Assembly (NCBI RefSeq): GCF_030124325.1
Contig: NZ_JASKLR010000005.1
Coordinates: 124,001-188,000 of the forward strand
DNA length: 64,000 nucleotides
DNA from: Sinorhizobium sp. 8-89
Lineage (GTDB): Bacteria; Pseudomonadota; Alphaproteobacteria; Rhizobiales; Rhizobiaceae
Direction: 5' to 3'
The notes under the pieces are model-generated. The model saw only the letters and a program-made list of their open reading frames with translations. It did no database searches and was not told where the DNA came from. Below, piece after piece: positions 19,136 to 28,175 of the stretch. Position 1 is the stretch's first letter. Each line of letters begins with the position of its first letter. The position numbers and the translations under genes are program-made.

Positions 19136-19696
19136 CTAGGACCGGTAGAGCGTATCCGGATAGACGCCTTCGGCCGGATCGGTGGCCGTTCCTTCGCCGA
19201 GCGCGAGCTGCATGATGGCCGTGTCGAGCCACCGGCCGTGCTTGAAGCCGGTCGCCTTCATCAATCCCTGGTGCTCGAAGCCGAGAGCCCGATGCAGCGC
19301 GATCGATGACGGATGCGCGCCGCCGATCACCGCCACCATCTGGCGGAAACCAAGCGCCGTGCATCGTCTGACCAGTTCCGCGAGCAGGGCCCTGCCGACG
19401 CCTTTGCCACGGGCCTCCGGCGCAAGATAGATGGAGTCCTCCACTAGGAACCGATAGGCCGTCCGCGTGCGGAATGCGGAAGCATAGGCGTAGCCGATGA
19501 TCGCTCTTCCGTGATCTTCCTGTGCCACGATGTAGGGATAGCCGTTGCCGGTAATCGTCGAAAAGCGCATTGCCATCTCCGCCTCGGAGGGCGGCGTTAT
19601 CTCGTAAGTCGCGACGCCGTTCAAAACGGACTCGCGATAGATCTCGGTAATTGCTGGAAGATCGGCAGCGACGGCGTCGCGGAGCGTGACAGGCAT
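19136..19696 (-). CDS. GNAT acetyltransferase, phosphinothricin acetyltransferase-like
   Basis: A 186-aa GCN5-related N-acetyltransferase. The start MPVTLRDAVAADLPAITEIY and the segment NGVATYEITPPSEAEM resemble the Pat/Bar and methionine sulfoximine acetyltransferase group. The acetyl-CoA loop is EARGKGVGRALL, followed by GGAHPSSIALHRALGFEHQG. The ATG at 19696 is preferred because upstream residues lack homology. Substrate unknown; detoxification of amino acid analogues is the known family activity. Confidence 0.85.
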   Translation of the reverse strand: MPVTLRDAVAADLPAITEIYRESVLNGVATYEITPPSEAEMAMRFSTITGNGYPYIVAQEDHGRAIIGYAYASAFRTRTAYRFLVEDSIYLAPEARGKGVGRALLAELVRRCTALGFRQMVAVIGGAHPSSIALHRALGFEHQGLMKATGFKHGRWLDTAIMQLALGEGTATDPAEGVYPDTLYRS

Positions 19697-19822
19697 GGAC
19701 TTCGCAGTGTTAGGACTATGCGACCAATCGCATGGATCGGGCGAGGCGATCAAGGCTGTTCGGGCTGCAGGTTCATTAGAACGGTTTACGGTTCAAAGCG
19801 TCACAGCTGAGCGCGATAGCAA

Positions 19823-19851
19823 ACAAAAAAAGGCGGCCGAAGCCGCCTTTT
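19823..19851 (-). terminator. Rho-independent terminator of the BI-1 gene
   Basis: AAGGCGG and CCGCCTT (stem within 19830-19850) form a hairpin with a TTCGG-type loop. On the minus strand it is followed by a run of seven T residues, 18 bp beyond the stop of the BI-1 gene. Confidence 0.9.
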
Positions 19852-19868
19852 CCGTGAATGCGCATGCA

Positions 19869-20606
19869 CTACTCGTTCTTGTTGCCAAGGAACTGCAGCA
19901 GGAACATGAACAGGTTGATGAAGTCGAGATAGAGCGTCAGCGCGCCCATGATGGCCTTGCGGCCAGCAACCGCGACGTCATCGGCCTCGAAATACATTTC
20001 CTTGATCTTCTGCGTGTCATAGGCGGTCAGGCCTGCGAAGATCAGCACGCCGATCACCGAGATCGCGAAGCCGAGCGCCGAAGACGCCAGGAAGATGTTG
20101 ACGATCGACGCGATGATCAGGCCGAAGAGGCCCATGATCAGGAACGTGCCGAAGCCCGACAGATCCTTCTTCGTCGTGTAGCCGTAGAGCGACAGGGCGC
20201 CGAAGGAGGCGGCCGTGACGAAGAACGTCTGCACGATGCTCTGGCCGGTGAAGACCAGGAAGATCGAGGACAGCGAAAGCCCCATCAAGGCGGCGTAGAT
20301 CCAGAACGTCGTCTGCGCTGCGGAGACGCTCATCGAATTGATGCGGAAGCTCATGAAGAATACCAGCGCCAGCGGCGCCAGCATTACGACCCACTTCAAG
20401 GGCGAAGCGTAGATGAGCTGGGCGAATGCCGGATTGGAGACGGCAAGCGCATAGGTGCCGTAAGCTGCTACACCTGTGATCGCCAGCCCGAGAGCCATCA
20501 GGTTGTAGACCTTCAGCATGTAAGCGCGAAGGCCCTCGTCGATCACGGCACCCGCCTGAGCGCCGGCGGGCGACATTCGGGTTTGGTAGTTTCTCAGATC
20601 AGCCAT
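19869..20606 (-). CDS. Bax inhibitor-1 / YccA family membrane protein
   Basis: A 245-aa polytopic membrane protein with seven hydrophobic helices, of the BI-1 (UPF0005) family to which E. coli YccA and YbhL belong. Conserved parts are the N-terminal VYNLMALGLAITG, the central YGYTTKKDLSGFG and the C-terminal TAYDTQKIKEMYF with the Asp residues characteristic of the family, ending in LYLDFINLFMFLLQFLG. YccA modulates the protease FtsH; other members behave as calcium-leak channels. It is a single-gene transcript with its own terminator. Confidence 0.93.
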   Translation of the reverse strand: MADLRNYQTRMSPAGAQAGAVIDEGLRAYMLKVYNLMALGLAITGVAAYGTYALAVSNPAFAQLIYASPLKWVVMLAPLALVFFMSFRINSMSVSAAQTTFWIYAALMGLSLSSIFLVFTGQSIVQTFFVTAASFGALSLYGYTTKKDLSGFGTFLIMGLFGLIIASIVNIFLASSALGFAISVIGVLIFAGLTAYDTQKIKEMYFEADDVAVAGRKAIMGALTLYLDFINLFMFLLQFLGNKNE

Positions 20607-20821
20607 TGTTTCCTCATTTAAGCCCCGGTTGAATTGACGGTGTCGGGCGACAAGTGAAGTGTTTGTCCTTCAAGCGCCCAGGCGCCGCTGCGGGGCTCCA
20701 GCATGCCTGTGGACAAATATGATGTCGAAAACGATCAGGCACAAGACCCGGAACCCCCGGAATCGCGCAAAGCCGGGCACTCGCTCATCAAACAAGGGTG
20801 ATTTACGGTTAATTTCCGCCC

Positions 20822-23377
20822 TCACAATTCCCGCAGCACCGGCGCGGCTTTCTGGCCGAGGATGCGCCAGGTCCCGGCAAGACCGATGCCGACAGTCATG
20901 ACAAGCGCGACGACAATGGTGGCGATGGCAACGTCCGGCAGGAAATCGGACGGTAGCGTCATCACGCGGCTGACGACGAACCAGGCGGAGACGCCCCCCG
21001 CAAACAGGGCGAAGACAGCCGTTGCGAAGCCGAGAATGACATACTCGTAACTGAAGGCACGGATCAGCGTGCCGCGCGTGGCACCCAGCGTCTTCAGCAC
21101 CACCGCATCGTGAATGCGCGCGCGGTTACCCGCGGCGAGCGCTCCGGCAAGGACGAGAACCGACGCGATGAGGGCAACGGCCGCGGCGGCGCGAATGGCC
21201 GTCGCAAGCTGCGCGAGAAGCGTGTTGACGATATCGAGCGCATCCTTGACACGCACGCTGGTAATCGTCGGATAGGTATTGGTGACCGACTTCAAGACCG
21301 CCGCTTCCTCCTTGGCCGTGGCATCGGGATCGATGACGGTTGCGAGCCAGGCATGCGGCGCGCCGGCAAAGGTGTTCGGCGAGAAGACCATGACGAAATT
21401 GATCGACAGCGATTCCCATTCGACATTGCGGAAATTGGCGATCTTTGCGGTGATGTTGCGGCCGAGCACGTTGACGGTAACCGTGTCGCCGAGTTTCAGG
21501 CCGAGTTCGCCGGCTTCCTCCGCCGAGAACGAGACCAGCGGTTCACCAGCATAGTTTTCGGGCCACCAGGTACCTTCGGTAAGCGTCGAGTTCTCCGGCC
21601 GGTTGTTGGCATAGGTGATGCCACGGTCGCCGCGCAGCACCCATTGTCCGCCGGGTGGTACGTTGCGGCTGTTCACGTCCTCGCCGTTGAACGCCACGAT
21701 ACGCCCGCGCAGCATCGGCACTTCGACGACCTTGCCCTTCGGCATCGCCTGGGAAAGCAGCGACCGGAACCCCTCGATCTCGCTGCCCTGGATATCGACA
21801 AAGAAGAAGTTGGGCGCGCGCTCGGCCATGTCGCCGGTGAGTTCGCGCCGGAGATTGCCGTCGATGAGCGCCAGTGTCACGAGCAGGGCGAGGCCGAGGC
21901 CGAGCGACAACACCACCGAAGGTGTCAGGGCGCCCGGGCGGTGGATATTGCCGATCGCCAGCCTTAGCGCGGGCGAATTCACGCGCGGGCTGCGCCGTGC
22001 CAGCCAGGAGATTAGCAGCGACACGCCGCGAAGCAGGATGAAGGCAAAGGCGATCGCGCCGAGAAAGATCAGCGAAATGCTACGATCATAGGCGGTCCAG
22101 ACGGCAAGCCCGGCGAGCGCCATAAGGCAGGCGAGAGCACCCACGAGATAGGGCCAGGCCGGAAAGCCTGTTGGTTCGAATCCCTGCTGCCGGAAAAGCG
22201 CGGTTGCCGGCACCCGGCGCGCGCGGCCGAGCGGAAGGATGGCGAAAGCAAGCGCCGTCAAAAGGCCGAAAAGCGCCGCAAGGCCGAGCGCCGAAGGATA
22301 TAGCTGAAACGATGTCGGCACGGGGAGCACATCGGCGAGGAACTGGGCTGCGACGAAGGGGATCAGCGCGCCGAAAATCAGGCCGACGCCGATCCCGATC
22401 AGGGCGATCATCAGGATCTGCGCGAGATAGACCATGGCGACCAGTGACGCGGGGGCGCCGAGGCACTTGAAGGTCGCGATGACGCTGCGCTTGCCATCGA
22501 GATAGGCGCGCACTGCATTGGCGACGCCCACGCCACCGACGATCAGTGCCGTCAGGCCGACGAGCGTCAGGAACTGCGAGAAACGCGTGATATTGGCGTT
22601 GAGCGACGGCGCGGCATTGCGGCTCGTCCGGATCGACCAGCCGGCCGATGGGAATCGCTTCTCCGCCTCGGTGCGAGCAGATGCGACGCGCTCCGGATCG
22701 GCAAGCTTGACCTTGTAGCCATGCTCGACGAGGCTGCCGGTCTGCACCAGTCCCGAGGCGGCGAGTGCCTCCGCCGAGACCATCAGCCGCGGCGCAAAGC
22801 CGAAGCCATCGGAAAGCGCGTCCGGCTCCCGGACGATTGTGGCGTTGATCCGAACCCGCGCATTGCCGAGCAGGATTTCCTCTCCAAGCCCGATATCCAG
22901 ACGCTCCAGGAGCAGCGGCGCGGCCACCGCACCGAATGCTTCCGCCCGTTTGGACAGGAGTTCGGCGAGCGGCCTTCCCGGCTCGCTTTCAAAAGCGCCG
23001 TAGAGCGGGTAGGCACCGTCGACGGCCTTCAGCTCGACCAGTGCCTGGTTGGAACCATCGGCAAGCCGCGCCATGGAGCGCAGGCCCGAGGAAACGGAGA
23101 CACTGCCGAGACTGTCAAGAAAGGTGCGTTCTTCGATTGTCGCCGCGCGATTGTTGAGTTCGAAGCGGATATCGCCGGCAAGGAGTTCCTGCCCTTGTGA
23201 AGCGATTGTTGCGCTGATCGACTGCGAAAGCGAATTGACACCGGCAATCGCCGCCGTGCCGAGTGCGATGCAGGCTAAGAAGATGTAGAAGCCCTTGAGA
23301 CCGCCGCGCATTTCCCGCACCGCCAGCCGGAGGGCGAGCAGTGGGCGAAAGCGGTTGATGGCGCGTGCCTCGTTCAT
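20822..23377 (-). CDS. ABC transporter permease, FtsX/YbbP-like
   Basis: An 851-aa permease with the MacB/FtsX double layout: one N-terminal helix, a large extracytoplasmic region (about residues 50-255), three helices around 265-385, a middle membrane block (about 405-465), helices near 480, a second periplasmic region and three C-terminal helices from about 720. This matches E. coli YbbP, which works with the ATPase YbbA. The start overlaps the stop of the ATPase gene by 4 nt (ATGA), so they form an operon. The substrate is unknown; neighbouring tesA recurs beside YbbAP in many genomes. Confidence 0.9.
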   Translation of the reverse strand: MNEARAINRFRPLLALRLAVREMRGGLKGFYIFLACIALGTAAIAGVNSLSQSISATIASQGQELLAGDIRFELNNRAATIEERTFLDSLGSVSVSSGLRSMARLADGSNQALVELKAVDGAYPLYGAFESEPGRPLAELLSKRAEAFGAVAAPLLLERLDIGLGEEILLGNARVRINATIVREPDALSDGFGFAPRLMVSAEALAASGLVQTGSLVEHGYKVKLADPERVASARTEAEKRFPSAGWSIRTSRNAAPSLNANITRFSQFLTLVGLTALIVGGVGVANAVRAYLDGKRSVIATFKCLGAPASLVAMVYLAQILMIALIGIGVGLIFGALIPFVAAQFLADVLPVPTSFQLYPSALGLAALFGLLTALAFAILPLGRARRVPATALFRQQGFEPTGFPAWPYLVGALACLMALAGLAVWTAYDRSISLIFLGAIAFAFILLRGVSLLISWLARRSPRVNSPALRLAIGNIHRPGALTPSVVLSLGLGLALLVTLALIDGNLRRELTGDMAERAPNFFFVDIQGSEIEGFRSLLSQAMPKGKVVEVPMLRGRIVAFNGEDVNSRNVPPGGQWVLRGDRGITYANNRPENSTLTEGTWWPENYAGEPLVSFSAEEAGELGLKLGDTVTVNVLGRNITAKIANFRNVEWESLSINFVMVFSPNTFAGAPHAWLATVIDPDATAKEEAAVLKSVTNTYPTITSVRVKDALDIVNTLLAQLATAIRAAAAVALIASVLVLAGALAAGNRARIHDAVVLKTLGATRGTLIRAFSYEYVILGFATAVFALFAGGVSAWFVVSRVMTLPSDFLPDVAIATIVVALVMTVGIGLAGTWRILGQKAAPVLREL

Positions 23378-24099
23378 GCCGACGCCGCCTCCTGGCGAGC
23401 CGCAGTCGCCCTCGGTTCGGCATGCTCGCCCGAGACGATCTCGCCGGAGCGCACCTGTACCTGTCGCACGCAGCGCCCGGCAAGCGCGGCATCATGCGTG
23501 ACGAGAACCAGCGTCATCCCGCGCTCGCGCTGTTCCGCGAAGAGAAGATCGGCGATCTGCCGGCCGGTCTCGGCGTCGAGGTTGCCGGTCGGTTCGTCGG
23601 CGATCAGCAGTTTCGGTGAGGGCGCCAGCGCTCGGGCGATCGCCACGCGCTGCTGCTCGCCTCCTGAAAGCTGCCCCGGATAGTGCGTCAGGCGCTCGCC
23701 CAGACCGACCGCAACGAGTTCTTGGCGCGCGATGTCGAAGGCATCGCGGACATTCGCAAGCTCAAGCGGCACCGCAACGTTTTCAAGCGCGGTCATGTTG
23801 GGAATGAGATGAAAGGATTGAAAGACGATGCCGATATTGCGGCCCCGGAAATCCGCGAGCCGATCCTCGCTCAACCCGTGCAGGGGCGTGCCGTCGATGA
23901 CGATCTCGCCGCTGTCGAGCCGCTCCAGGCCGGCAAGCACCATCAGCAATGTCGATTTCCCGGATCCGGAGGGGCCGACGATCCCCACGGATTCGCCGGC
24001 GTCGACCGTCAGACTCACGCCTTTCAGCACATGGACCGCCGCCGCGGCCTCGCCCAGCGTCAAGTCGGCGTTTTTCAGCTCGATGATGGTTTTTGCCAC
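23374..24099 (-). CDS. ABC transporter ATP-binding protein, YbbA/LolD-like
   Basis: A 241-aa ATPase with Walker A GPSGSGKST (about residues 42-50), signature LSGGEQQRVAIARAL, Walker B LLIADEPTGNLD and switch VTHD. The EPTGNLD form marks the LolD/MacB/FtsE group. GTG 24099 is chosen: it begins VAKTIIELKNADLTLG and leaves 74 bp to the divergent esterase gene; the track back to 24159 would run into that promoter. It is paired with the large permease downstream. Confidence 0.92.
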   Translation of the reverse strand: MAKTIIELKNADLTLGEAAAAVHVLKGVSLTVDAGESVGIVGPSGSGKSTLLMVLAGLERLDSGEIVIDGTPLHGLSEDRLADFRGRNIGIVFQSFHLIPNMTALENVAVPLELANVRDAFDIARQELVAVGLGERLTHYPGQLSGGEQQRVAIARALAPSPKLLIADEPTGNLDAETGRQIADLLFAEQRERGMTLVLVTHDAALAGRCVRQVQVRSGEIVSGEHAEPRATAARQEAASA

Positions 24100-24173
24100 G
24101 CGAAACAGTCCTATATGAAAACGAGACTGGATGACGAAAATGATTGCCCCTTCGGGCATTTAGGAATGAGCCT

Positions 24174-24815
24174 ATGGCATTAAAAGATTTTCTGCGCTTT
24201 TTCTTGAGCCTGGCAATGACAATCGCGTTATCGTCAGCGGTGCGCGCCGAGAGTGTAAGTCTCGTCGGCTTCGGCGACAGCCTGATGGCCGGCTACCAGC
24301 TCCCGCCCGAGGACGCCTTCCCTGCCCGCCTCGAAAAAGCTTTGAAAGACAAGGGCCTCGACGTCGCGATCGTCAATGCCGGCGTTTCCGGCGACACCAC
24401 CTCCGGCGGCCTTGCCCGCATTGATTGGTCGGTGCCGGATGGAACGAAAGGCGTGATCCTCGAACTCGGCGCGAACGACGCGTTGCGCGGCATTCCGCCG
24501 GAGGAGTCGCGAAAAAATCTCGAGGCGATGATCACCCGGCTCAAGGAGCGCGGTATCGCCGTATTGCTTGCCGGCATGATGGCGCCTCCCAACATGGGCA
24601 CCGACTATGCCGCCCGCTTCAACCCCATCTACCCGGAGCTGGCGGCGAAATATGATCTCGAATTCTATCCGTTTTTCCTTGACGGCGTGGCGATCGATGC
24701 GGCGCTGAAGCTCGAAGACGGAATGCACCCAAACAGCCAGGGCATCGGCAAGATGGTGGAGCGTTTCCTGCCTGTTGCGGAGCGGTTCATCGCCTCGCTG
24801 GACAAAGCGGAGTGA
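24174..24815 (+). CDS. tesA: SGNH arylesterase / lysophospholipase TesA
   Basis: A 213-aa exported hydrolase of the SGNH family, like E. coli TesA (thioesterase I, lysophospholipase L1). A signal peptide (residues 1-25, ending AVRA) precedes the nucleophile block VGFGDSLMAGYQLP (Ser36). The oxyanion Gly and Asn are in SGDTTSGG and LELGANDALRG, and the catalytic Asp and His in EDGMHPNSQG. It diverges from the YbbA/YbbP-like ABC genes, as in many proteobacteria, suggesting a shared lipid-related task. Confidence 0.93.
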   Translation: MALKDFLRFFLSLAMTIALSSAVRAESVSLVGFGDSLMAGYQLPPEDAFPARLEKALKDKGLDVAIVNAGVSGDTTSGGLARIDWSVPDGTKGVILELGANDALRGIPPEESRKNLEAMITRLKERGIAVLLAGMMAPPNMGTDYAARFNPIYPELAAKYDLEFYPFFLDGVAIDAALKLEDGMHPNSQGIGKMVERFLPVAERFIASLDKAE

Positions 24816-24929
24816 TGTTTCGGTCCACAGTTAAGAGAACGTTAACGCTCTGTCGCGCTAAATAACAGTTGCGTGCAGACTCGATGCGTGATTCGCTGAG
24901 ATATCTGCAAGAGATTCGGGGAGCTCGCC

Positions 24930-25520
24930 ATGCCGAGACTGTTCACCGCCCTCGAAATTCCGCGCAATGCAGCGATGAGCCTTTCCTTGCTGCGCGGAGG
25001 TCTTCCCGGAGCTCGATGGATTGATGTGGAAAACTATCACATCACTCTGCGTTTCATCGGCGATGTCGACGGACGCACCGCCGACGAGATCGTCGAAAGG
25101 CTCGACCGGATCGAGCGCCCCGAGTTCCAGCTGCAATTGACGGGCACGGGCGCCTTCGGCTCGAAAAAACCGCATTCGGTCTGGGCCGGCGTCAGCAACG
25201 AACCTGAAATGTTTGCGCTTCAGGCGGAAATCGAACGCATCTGCCAGCGCATCGGCCTGCCGCCGGACCCGCGCAAATTCACGCCGCACGTGACTCTCGC
25301 GAGACTGCGTTCCTCCCGCGTCGAGGACGTCGTGAACTATCTCTCGGGGCGCGGCAATTTTCTCACCTCACCCTTTACGGTCTCCCGCTTCGTCCTCCTG
25401 TCGTCGCGCGATTCCGTCGGCGGCGGTCCTTACCTGACCGAAGAGGTTTTTCCGCTTCACGAGGCGCGTTCCCCGAGTCTCGCCAACAGCGACAAGCATC
25501 CGGCTTCCAGCATCTGGTAG
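24930..25520 (+). CDS. thpR: RNA 2',3'-cyclic phosphodiesterase ThpR
   Basis: A 196-aa 2H phosphoesterase, which hydrolyses 2',3'-cyclic phosphates on RNA ends to 2'-phosphates. The two signature tetrapeptides are in YHITLRFIGDV (about residue 37) and TPHVTLAR (about residue 117). It is well preserved through SRFVLLSS. The last 21 codons overlap the 3-prime end of the convergent phosphatase gene, so the extreme C terminus (after about residue 175) is not conserved sequence. Confidence 0.92.
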   Translation: MPRLFTALEIPRNAAMSLSLLRGGLPGARWIDVENYHITLRFIGDVDGRTADEIVERLDRIERPEFQLQLTGTGAFGSKKPHSVWAGVSNEPEMFALQAEIERICQRIGLPPDPRKFTPHVTLARLRSSRVEDVVNYLSGRGNFLTSPFTVSRFVLLSSRDSVGGGPYLTEEVFPLHEARSPSLANSDKHPASSIW

Positions 25521-25936
25521 ACCGCTTCGAAGGCGTCCGCCGCTTCTTCGTAATAGGGATCCGGAACATCTCCGTCCCGGCCGGTGGCATACTGCATGAA
25601 AAGATGCACCTTGCCTGCCATTGCCGCAGGCGCGAGCACGCTGAGGTCGCGGACGTTGCTCATGTCCATGGCGAGGATCAGGTCGAAGGCCGCGAAATCC
25701 GCCGTCGTGATTTTGCGCCCGCGCAGGGCCGCTATATCGATCCCGTGCGCCTTCGCCACCGAAATCGACCGTTGATCCGGCGGAGCGCCGATGTGCCATC
25801 CGCCGATGCCGGCGGAATCGATGGAGACCGCGCGACCATGGCTCGCCCTTTCGGCGAGGTCCCGCAGGATGCCCTCGGCCAGGGGTGAACGACAAATATT
25901 GCCAAGACAAACAAAGAGAATTCTGACCGGTTTCAT
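25457..25936 (-). CDS. Low-molecular-weight protein-tyrosine phosphatase
   Basis: A 159-aa cysteine phosphatase. The P loop VCLGNICRSPLAEG (Cys near residue 10, Arg six residues later) begins right after the start, and the general-acid motif is VPDPYYEE. Family members dephosphorylate tyrosines on proteins, including exopolysaccharide kinases in bacteria. ATG 25936 (MKPVRILFVCLGN) is the family start; the further upstream ATG lacks support. Its 3-prime end overlaps thpR by 64 bp tail to tail. Confidence 0.92.
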   Translation of the reverse strand: MKPVRILFVCLGNICRSPLAEGILRDLAERASHGRAVSIDSAGIGGWHIGAPPDQRSISVAKAHGIDIAALRGRKITTADFAAFDLILAMDMSNVRDLSVLAPAAMAGKVHLFMQYATGRDGDVPDPYYEEAADAFEAVYQMLEAGCLSLLARLGERAS

Positions 25937-25994
25937 GCTATCCAGTTCGCATTGAGAGTTGTGCGGCATGGCCTGCGCGGGGTTTATTCGAGAC

Positions 25995-26092
25995 TACAGC
26001 GCCGTGCGTCTCTTCGGAGGCAAAGGTCGCCGTTAGAACTTCGAATTGCAGCCGGTTTTATCCTTAAATCGGTTCCGATTTGAGGATAACCT
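25995..26092 (+). repeat. RIME1-like element, degenerate
   Basis: TACAGCGCCGTGCGTCTCTT followed by the second palindrome TTATCCTTAAATCGG/CCGATTTGAGGATAA. The first palindrome is badly eroded (GGAGGCAAAGGTCGCCGTTA). It lies about 44 bp before the phhB start, in its leader. Confidence 0.7.
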
Positions 26093-26135
26093 GATGGGTC
26101 CGTGTCAGGCACGAAGACGTCAAGGGAGAAACAGC

Positions 26136-26453
26136 ATGGGGCCGGAAAAACTGGATGCCGAGGCTGTCGCCGATCATTTGCACAAGATGGAGGGCTGGGT
26201 TCTCGCCGAGGATGGCGCATCGATCTGGAAAGCGTTTCGCTTCAAGAATTTTGCGGAAGCGTTCAGCTTCATGACGCAATGCGCCCTTGCCGCCGAGAAA
26301 CTCGATCACCACCCCGAATGGTTCAATGTCTACAACAGGGTCGATGTCACGCTTTCGACGCACGACGCGAACGGGCTCACGGAGCTCGATTTCAAGCTGG
26401 CGGCGAAAATGGATCGCGCGGCGACCGGGCGGATGCCCGACCATTTGAAATAG
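26136..26453 (+). CDS. phhB: Pterin-4a-carbinolamine dehydratase
   Basis: A 105-aa dehydratase that recycles the tetrahydropterin cofactor after aromatic amino acid hydroxylation. The signature [20 protein letters not shown] (about residues 53-72) contains the catalytic histidines, and [16 protein letters not shown] completes the fold. The ATG at 26136 begins [21 protein letters not shown], the family start; the open frame before it belongs to a RIME1-like repeat. No pterin-dependent hydroxylase gene is in the window. Confidence 0.93.
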   Translation: MGPEKLDAEAVADHLHKMEGWVLAEDGASIWKAFRFKNFAEAFSFMTQCALAAEKLDHHPEWFNVYNRVDVTLSTHDANGLTELDFKLAAKMDRAATGRMPDHLK

Positions 26454-26480
26454 CGCATGCCTTCCCCATATCAGACTGCG

Positions 26481-26536
26481 GCCCACAGCGCCCCGCGTCT
26501 TATTTGACGCACAAAGGTCGCCACACTTTGAACTAC
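26481..26536 (+). repeat. RIME1-like element, first half only
   Basis: CCCACAGCGCCCCGCGTCTT with TTTGACGCACAAAGGTCGCC and CACTTTGAACTA: only the first palindrome of RIME1 is present; the ATTTAAGG palindrome is missing. It lies between phhB and the YkvA gene. Confidence 0.65.
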
Positions 26537-26549
26537 CGGAACGGACGCG

Positions 26550-26930
26550 ATGGACGATATCAAGATCGGTGAAATTCTCCTCCCTGGTGAGGAATCCGAA
26601 CAGGAACGCCGGGAACGCAAGGTGCGCCGCCGGTTCTGGCCGACCTTTCGCCGCGCAGCCCGTCAGATTCCCTTCAGCCGTGATCTCGTCGCCGCCTTTT
26701 ATTGTGCGGTGGATCCGAAGACTCCGACGCGTACACGCGGCATCCTGCTCGCGGCGCTTGCCTATTTCGTCCTGCCCCTCGACTTCGTGCCGGACATGCT
26801 GGCCGTCGTCGGCTTTTCCGACGACATCGCCGTGCTGACGGCCGCCTTTGCCGCGATCAGCGGCCAGATCAAGGAGGCGCATTACCACAAGGCCGACGAG
26901 GCCCTGCGCGACAGGTCGGATGACGAATAA
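26550..26930 (+). CDS. YkvA family protein (DUF1232)
   Basis: A 126-aa protein with the DUF1232 core AALAYFVLPLDFVPDMLAVVGFSDDIAVL (about residues 70-98), a hydrophobic hairpin carrying the PLDFVPD motif. The N terminus is charged (ERRERKVRRRF) and the C terminus holds a helical KEAHYHKADEALRD. YkvA-like proteins are widespread; the function is not established. A half RIME1 repeat ends 14 bp upstream. Confidence 0.87.
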   Translation: MDDIKIGEILLPGEESEQERRERKVRRRFWPTFRRAARQIPFSRDLVAAFYCAVDPKTPTRTRGILLAALAYFVLPLDFVPDMLAVVGFSDDIAVLTAAFAAISGQIKEAHYHKADEALRDRSDDE

Positions 26931-27334
26931 TCCTCACAATGCGTGACCGCCGCATTTCTGCCTGAAAGACAAACTCTTGCCCGATTCTTTGTGACATAGA
27001 TTCCGCAAACGTGACGGCTGTGGGCGAAAACGGCTGCAGGACAGTGCGTTGCGGCGAGATTTGAGACAGGGAACTCCTACCGGCCACGGCCCTCCAGAAT
27101 TGACGATCGACCGAACCGGCAAATCCGCAGGCACGAAGAACGGCACGCCGACAGGCGCCAAGCTTCGACTGCACGGGTGTGTCGCTGGCCTGTTTCGGGG
27201 CGGAAACGAGCGGATTTCAGTGATCGTTGACGGTTTAGTAACCTGAATTAAGTCAAAATAAATCAAATCGTGACTATGCATCGGCCGTCTCACCTGTTTC
27301 GGGCGATCGCAAGCAAGACAAGCGGCAGGACCTC
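26931..27334. other. Intergenic region upstream of the IalB-like gene
   Basis: About 400 bp without a gene I can support. Small open frames (for example 27049-27246) show no family resemblance. The segment 27241-27280 is AT-rich (AATTAAGTCAAAATAAATCA) and is the likely promoter region for the gene at 27335. No clear terminator was seen for the YkvA gene. Confidence 0.5.
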
Positions 27335-27838
27335 ATGTTTGTAAGAAAGATCGCAACTGCAATCGCACTCGTATTGGCAGCGGCCGGCGTTGCTGCCGCT
27401 CAATCCCCCACACGAATCCAGCAGTTCAACGCCTGGGGCGCCTATTCCTACCAGGCCGGCGCCGGTAAGGTTTGCTACGTCCTGTCGGTTCCGAAGGAGA
27501 AGAGCCCTGCCGGTGTAGACCATGGCGATATCTTCTTCCTCGTCTCGCAGCGCCCGGGGCAGAACATCAGCTACGAACCGCAGGCGATGATGGGCTATCC
27601 GCTGCAGGACAATTCCAAGGTCAACGTGATCATCGACGGCCGGACCTTCACCATGTTCACCAAGGGCAATTCCGCTTGGGTCGAAAACGCCGCGGAAGAA
27701 CCCGCGCTGGTGGCGGCGATGAGGTCGGGCAAGGACATGTCGGTCAGCGCAAAATCGCGCAAGGGAACCGAGACGTCCTATTCCTATTCCCTCTCCGGCA
27801 TTTCGGCTGCGCTGAAGCAGATCGAAGCCTGCAAGTAA
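27335..27838 (+). CDS. Invasion-associated locus B (IalB) family protein, exported
   Basis: A 167-aa secreted protein with a clear signal peptide (residues 1-22, ending GVAAA, then QSPTRIQQF). The mature part matches the IalB family: FNAWGAYSYQAGAGKVCYVLS, FLVSQRPGQNISYEPQAMMGYPL, and a C-terminal KGTETSYSYSLSG with a final Cys pairing the earlier one. Named after a Bartonella invasion factor, the family is common in non-pathogenic rhizobia where the role is unclear. Confidence 0.88.
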   Translation: MFVRKIATAIALVLAAAGVAAAQSPTRIQQFNAWGAYSYQAGAGKVCYVLSVPKEKSPAGVDHGDIFFLVSQRPGQNISYEPQAMMGYPLQDNSKVNVIIDGRTFTMFTKGNSAWVENAAEEPALVAAMRSGKDMSVSAKSRKGTETSYSYSLSGISAALKQIEACK

Positions 27839-27843
27839 CACCT

Positions 27844-27947
27844 GCGACGCTTTACGTCCTTTAGACGCATAAAGGTCGACATAGCACCCTTGAATTGTCG
27901 CGTGGTTTATCCTCGAATCGGCGCCGATTTTGAGGAAACATGCAGTA
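27844..27947 (+). repeat. RIME1-like element, degenerate
   Basis: GCGACGCTTTACGTCCTTTA and GACGCATAAAGGTCGACATA, then TGGTTTATCCTCGAATCGGC with GCCGATTTTGAGGAAACATG. Both palindromes are recognisable but drifted. It begins 5 bp after the stop of the IalB-like gene. Confidence 0.7.
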
Positions 27948-27967
27948 ACACGGCACAACCCGATGCG

Positions 27968-27997
27968 AGGGCCGGCCCATTGGCGCCGGCCTTTTTG
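27968..27997 (+). terminator. Rho-independent terminator
   Basis: GGCCGGC (27970-27976) pairs with GCCGGCC (27985-27991), followed by TTTTT. It probably ends the IalB-like transcript, about 130 bp downstream of the stop and beyond the repeat. Confidence 0.8.
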
Positions 27998-28175
27998 CAT
28001 TCGAACCGCGGCGTCATGGTGACTCGCGGCGAAAAGAATGCTAAAGCGCCGCCAAATTCAGAGCCCCGCGCCCCATTGCCGCGCTCGAAGGCTCGCCAGT
28101 TTTCAATTCGAGCATCGGAACATGATCCGGAATCCTTCTCCGGACGGGCCTTCGCTGTATGACAGGACATCAAGC

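Noticed and set aside
27049-27246. Possible 65-codon gene upstream of the IalB-like gene
   Set aside because: No ribosome-binding site or family resemblance; considered chance.
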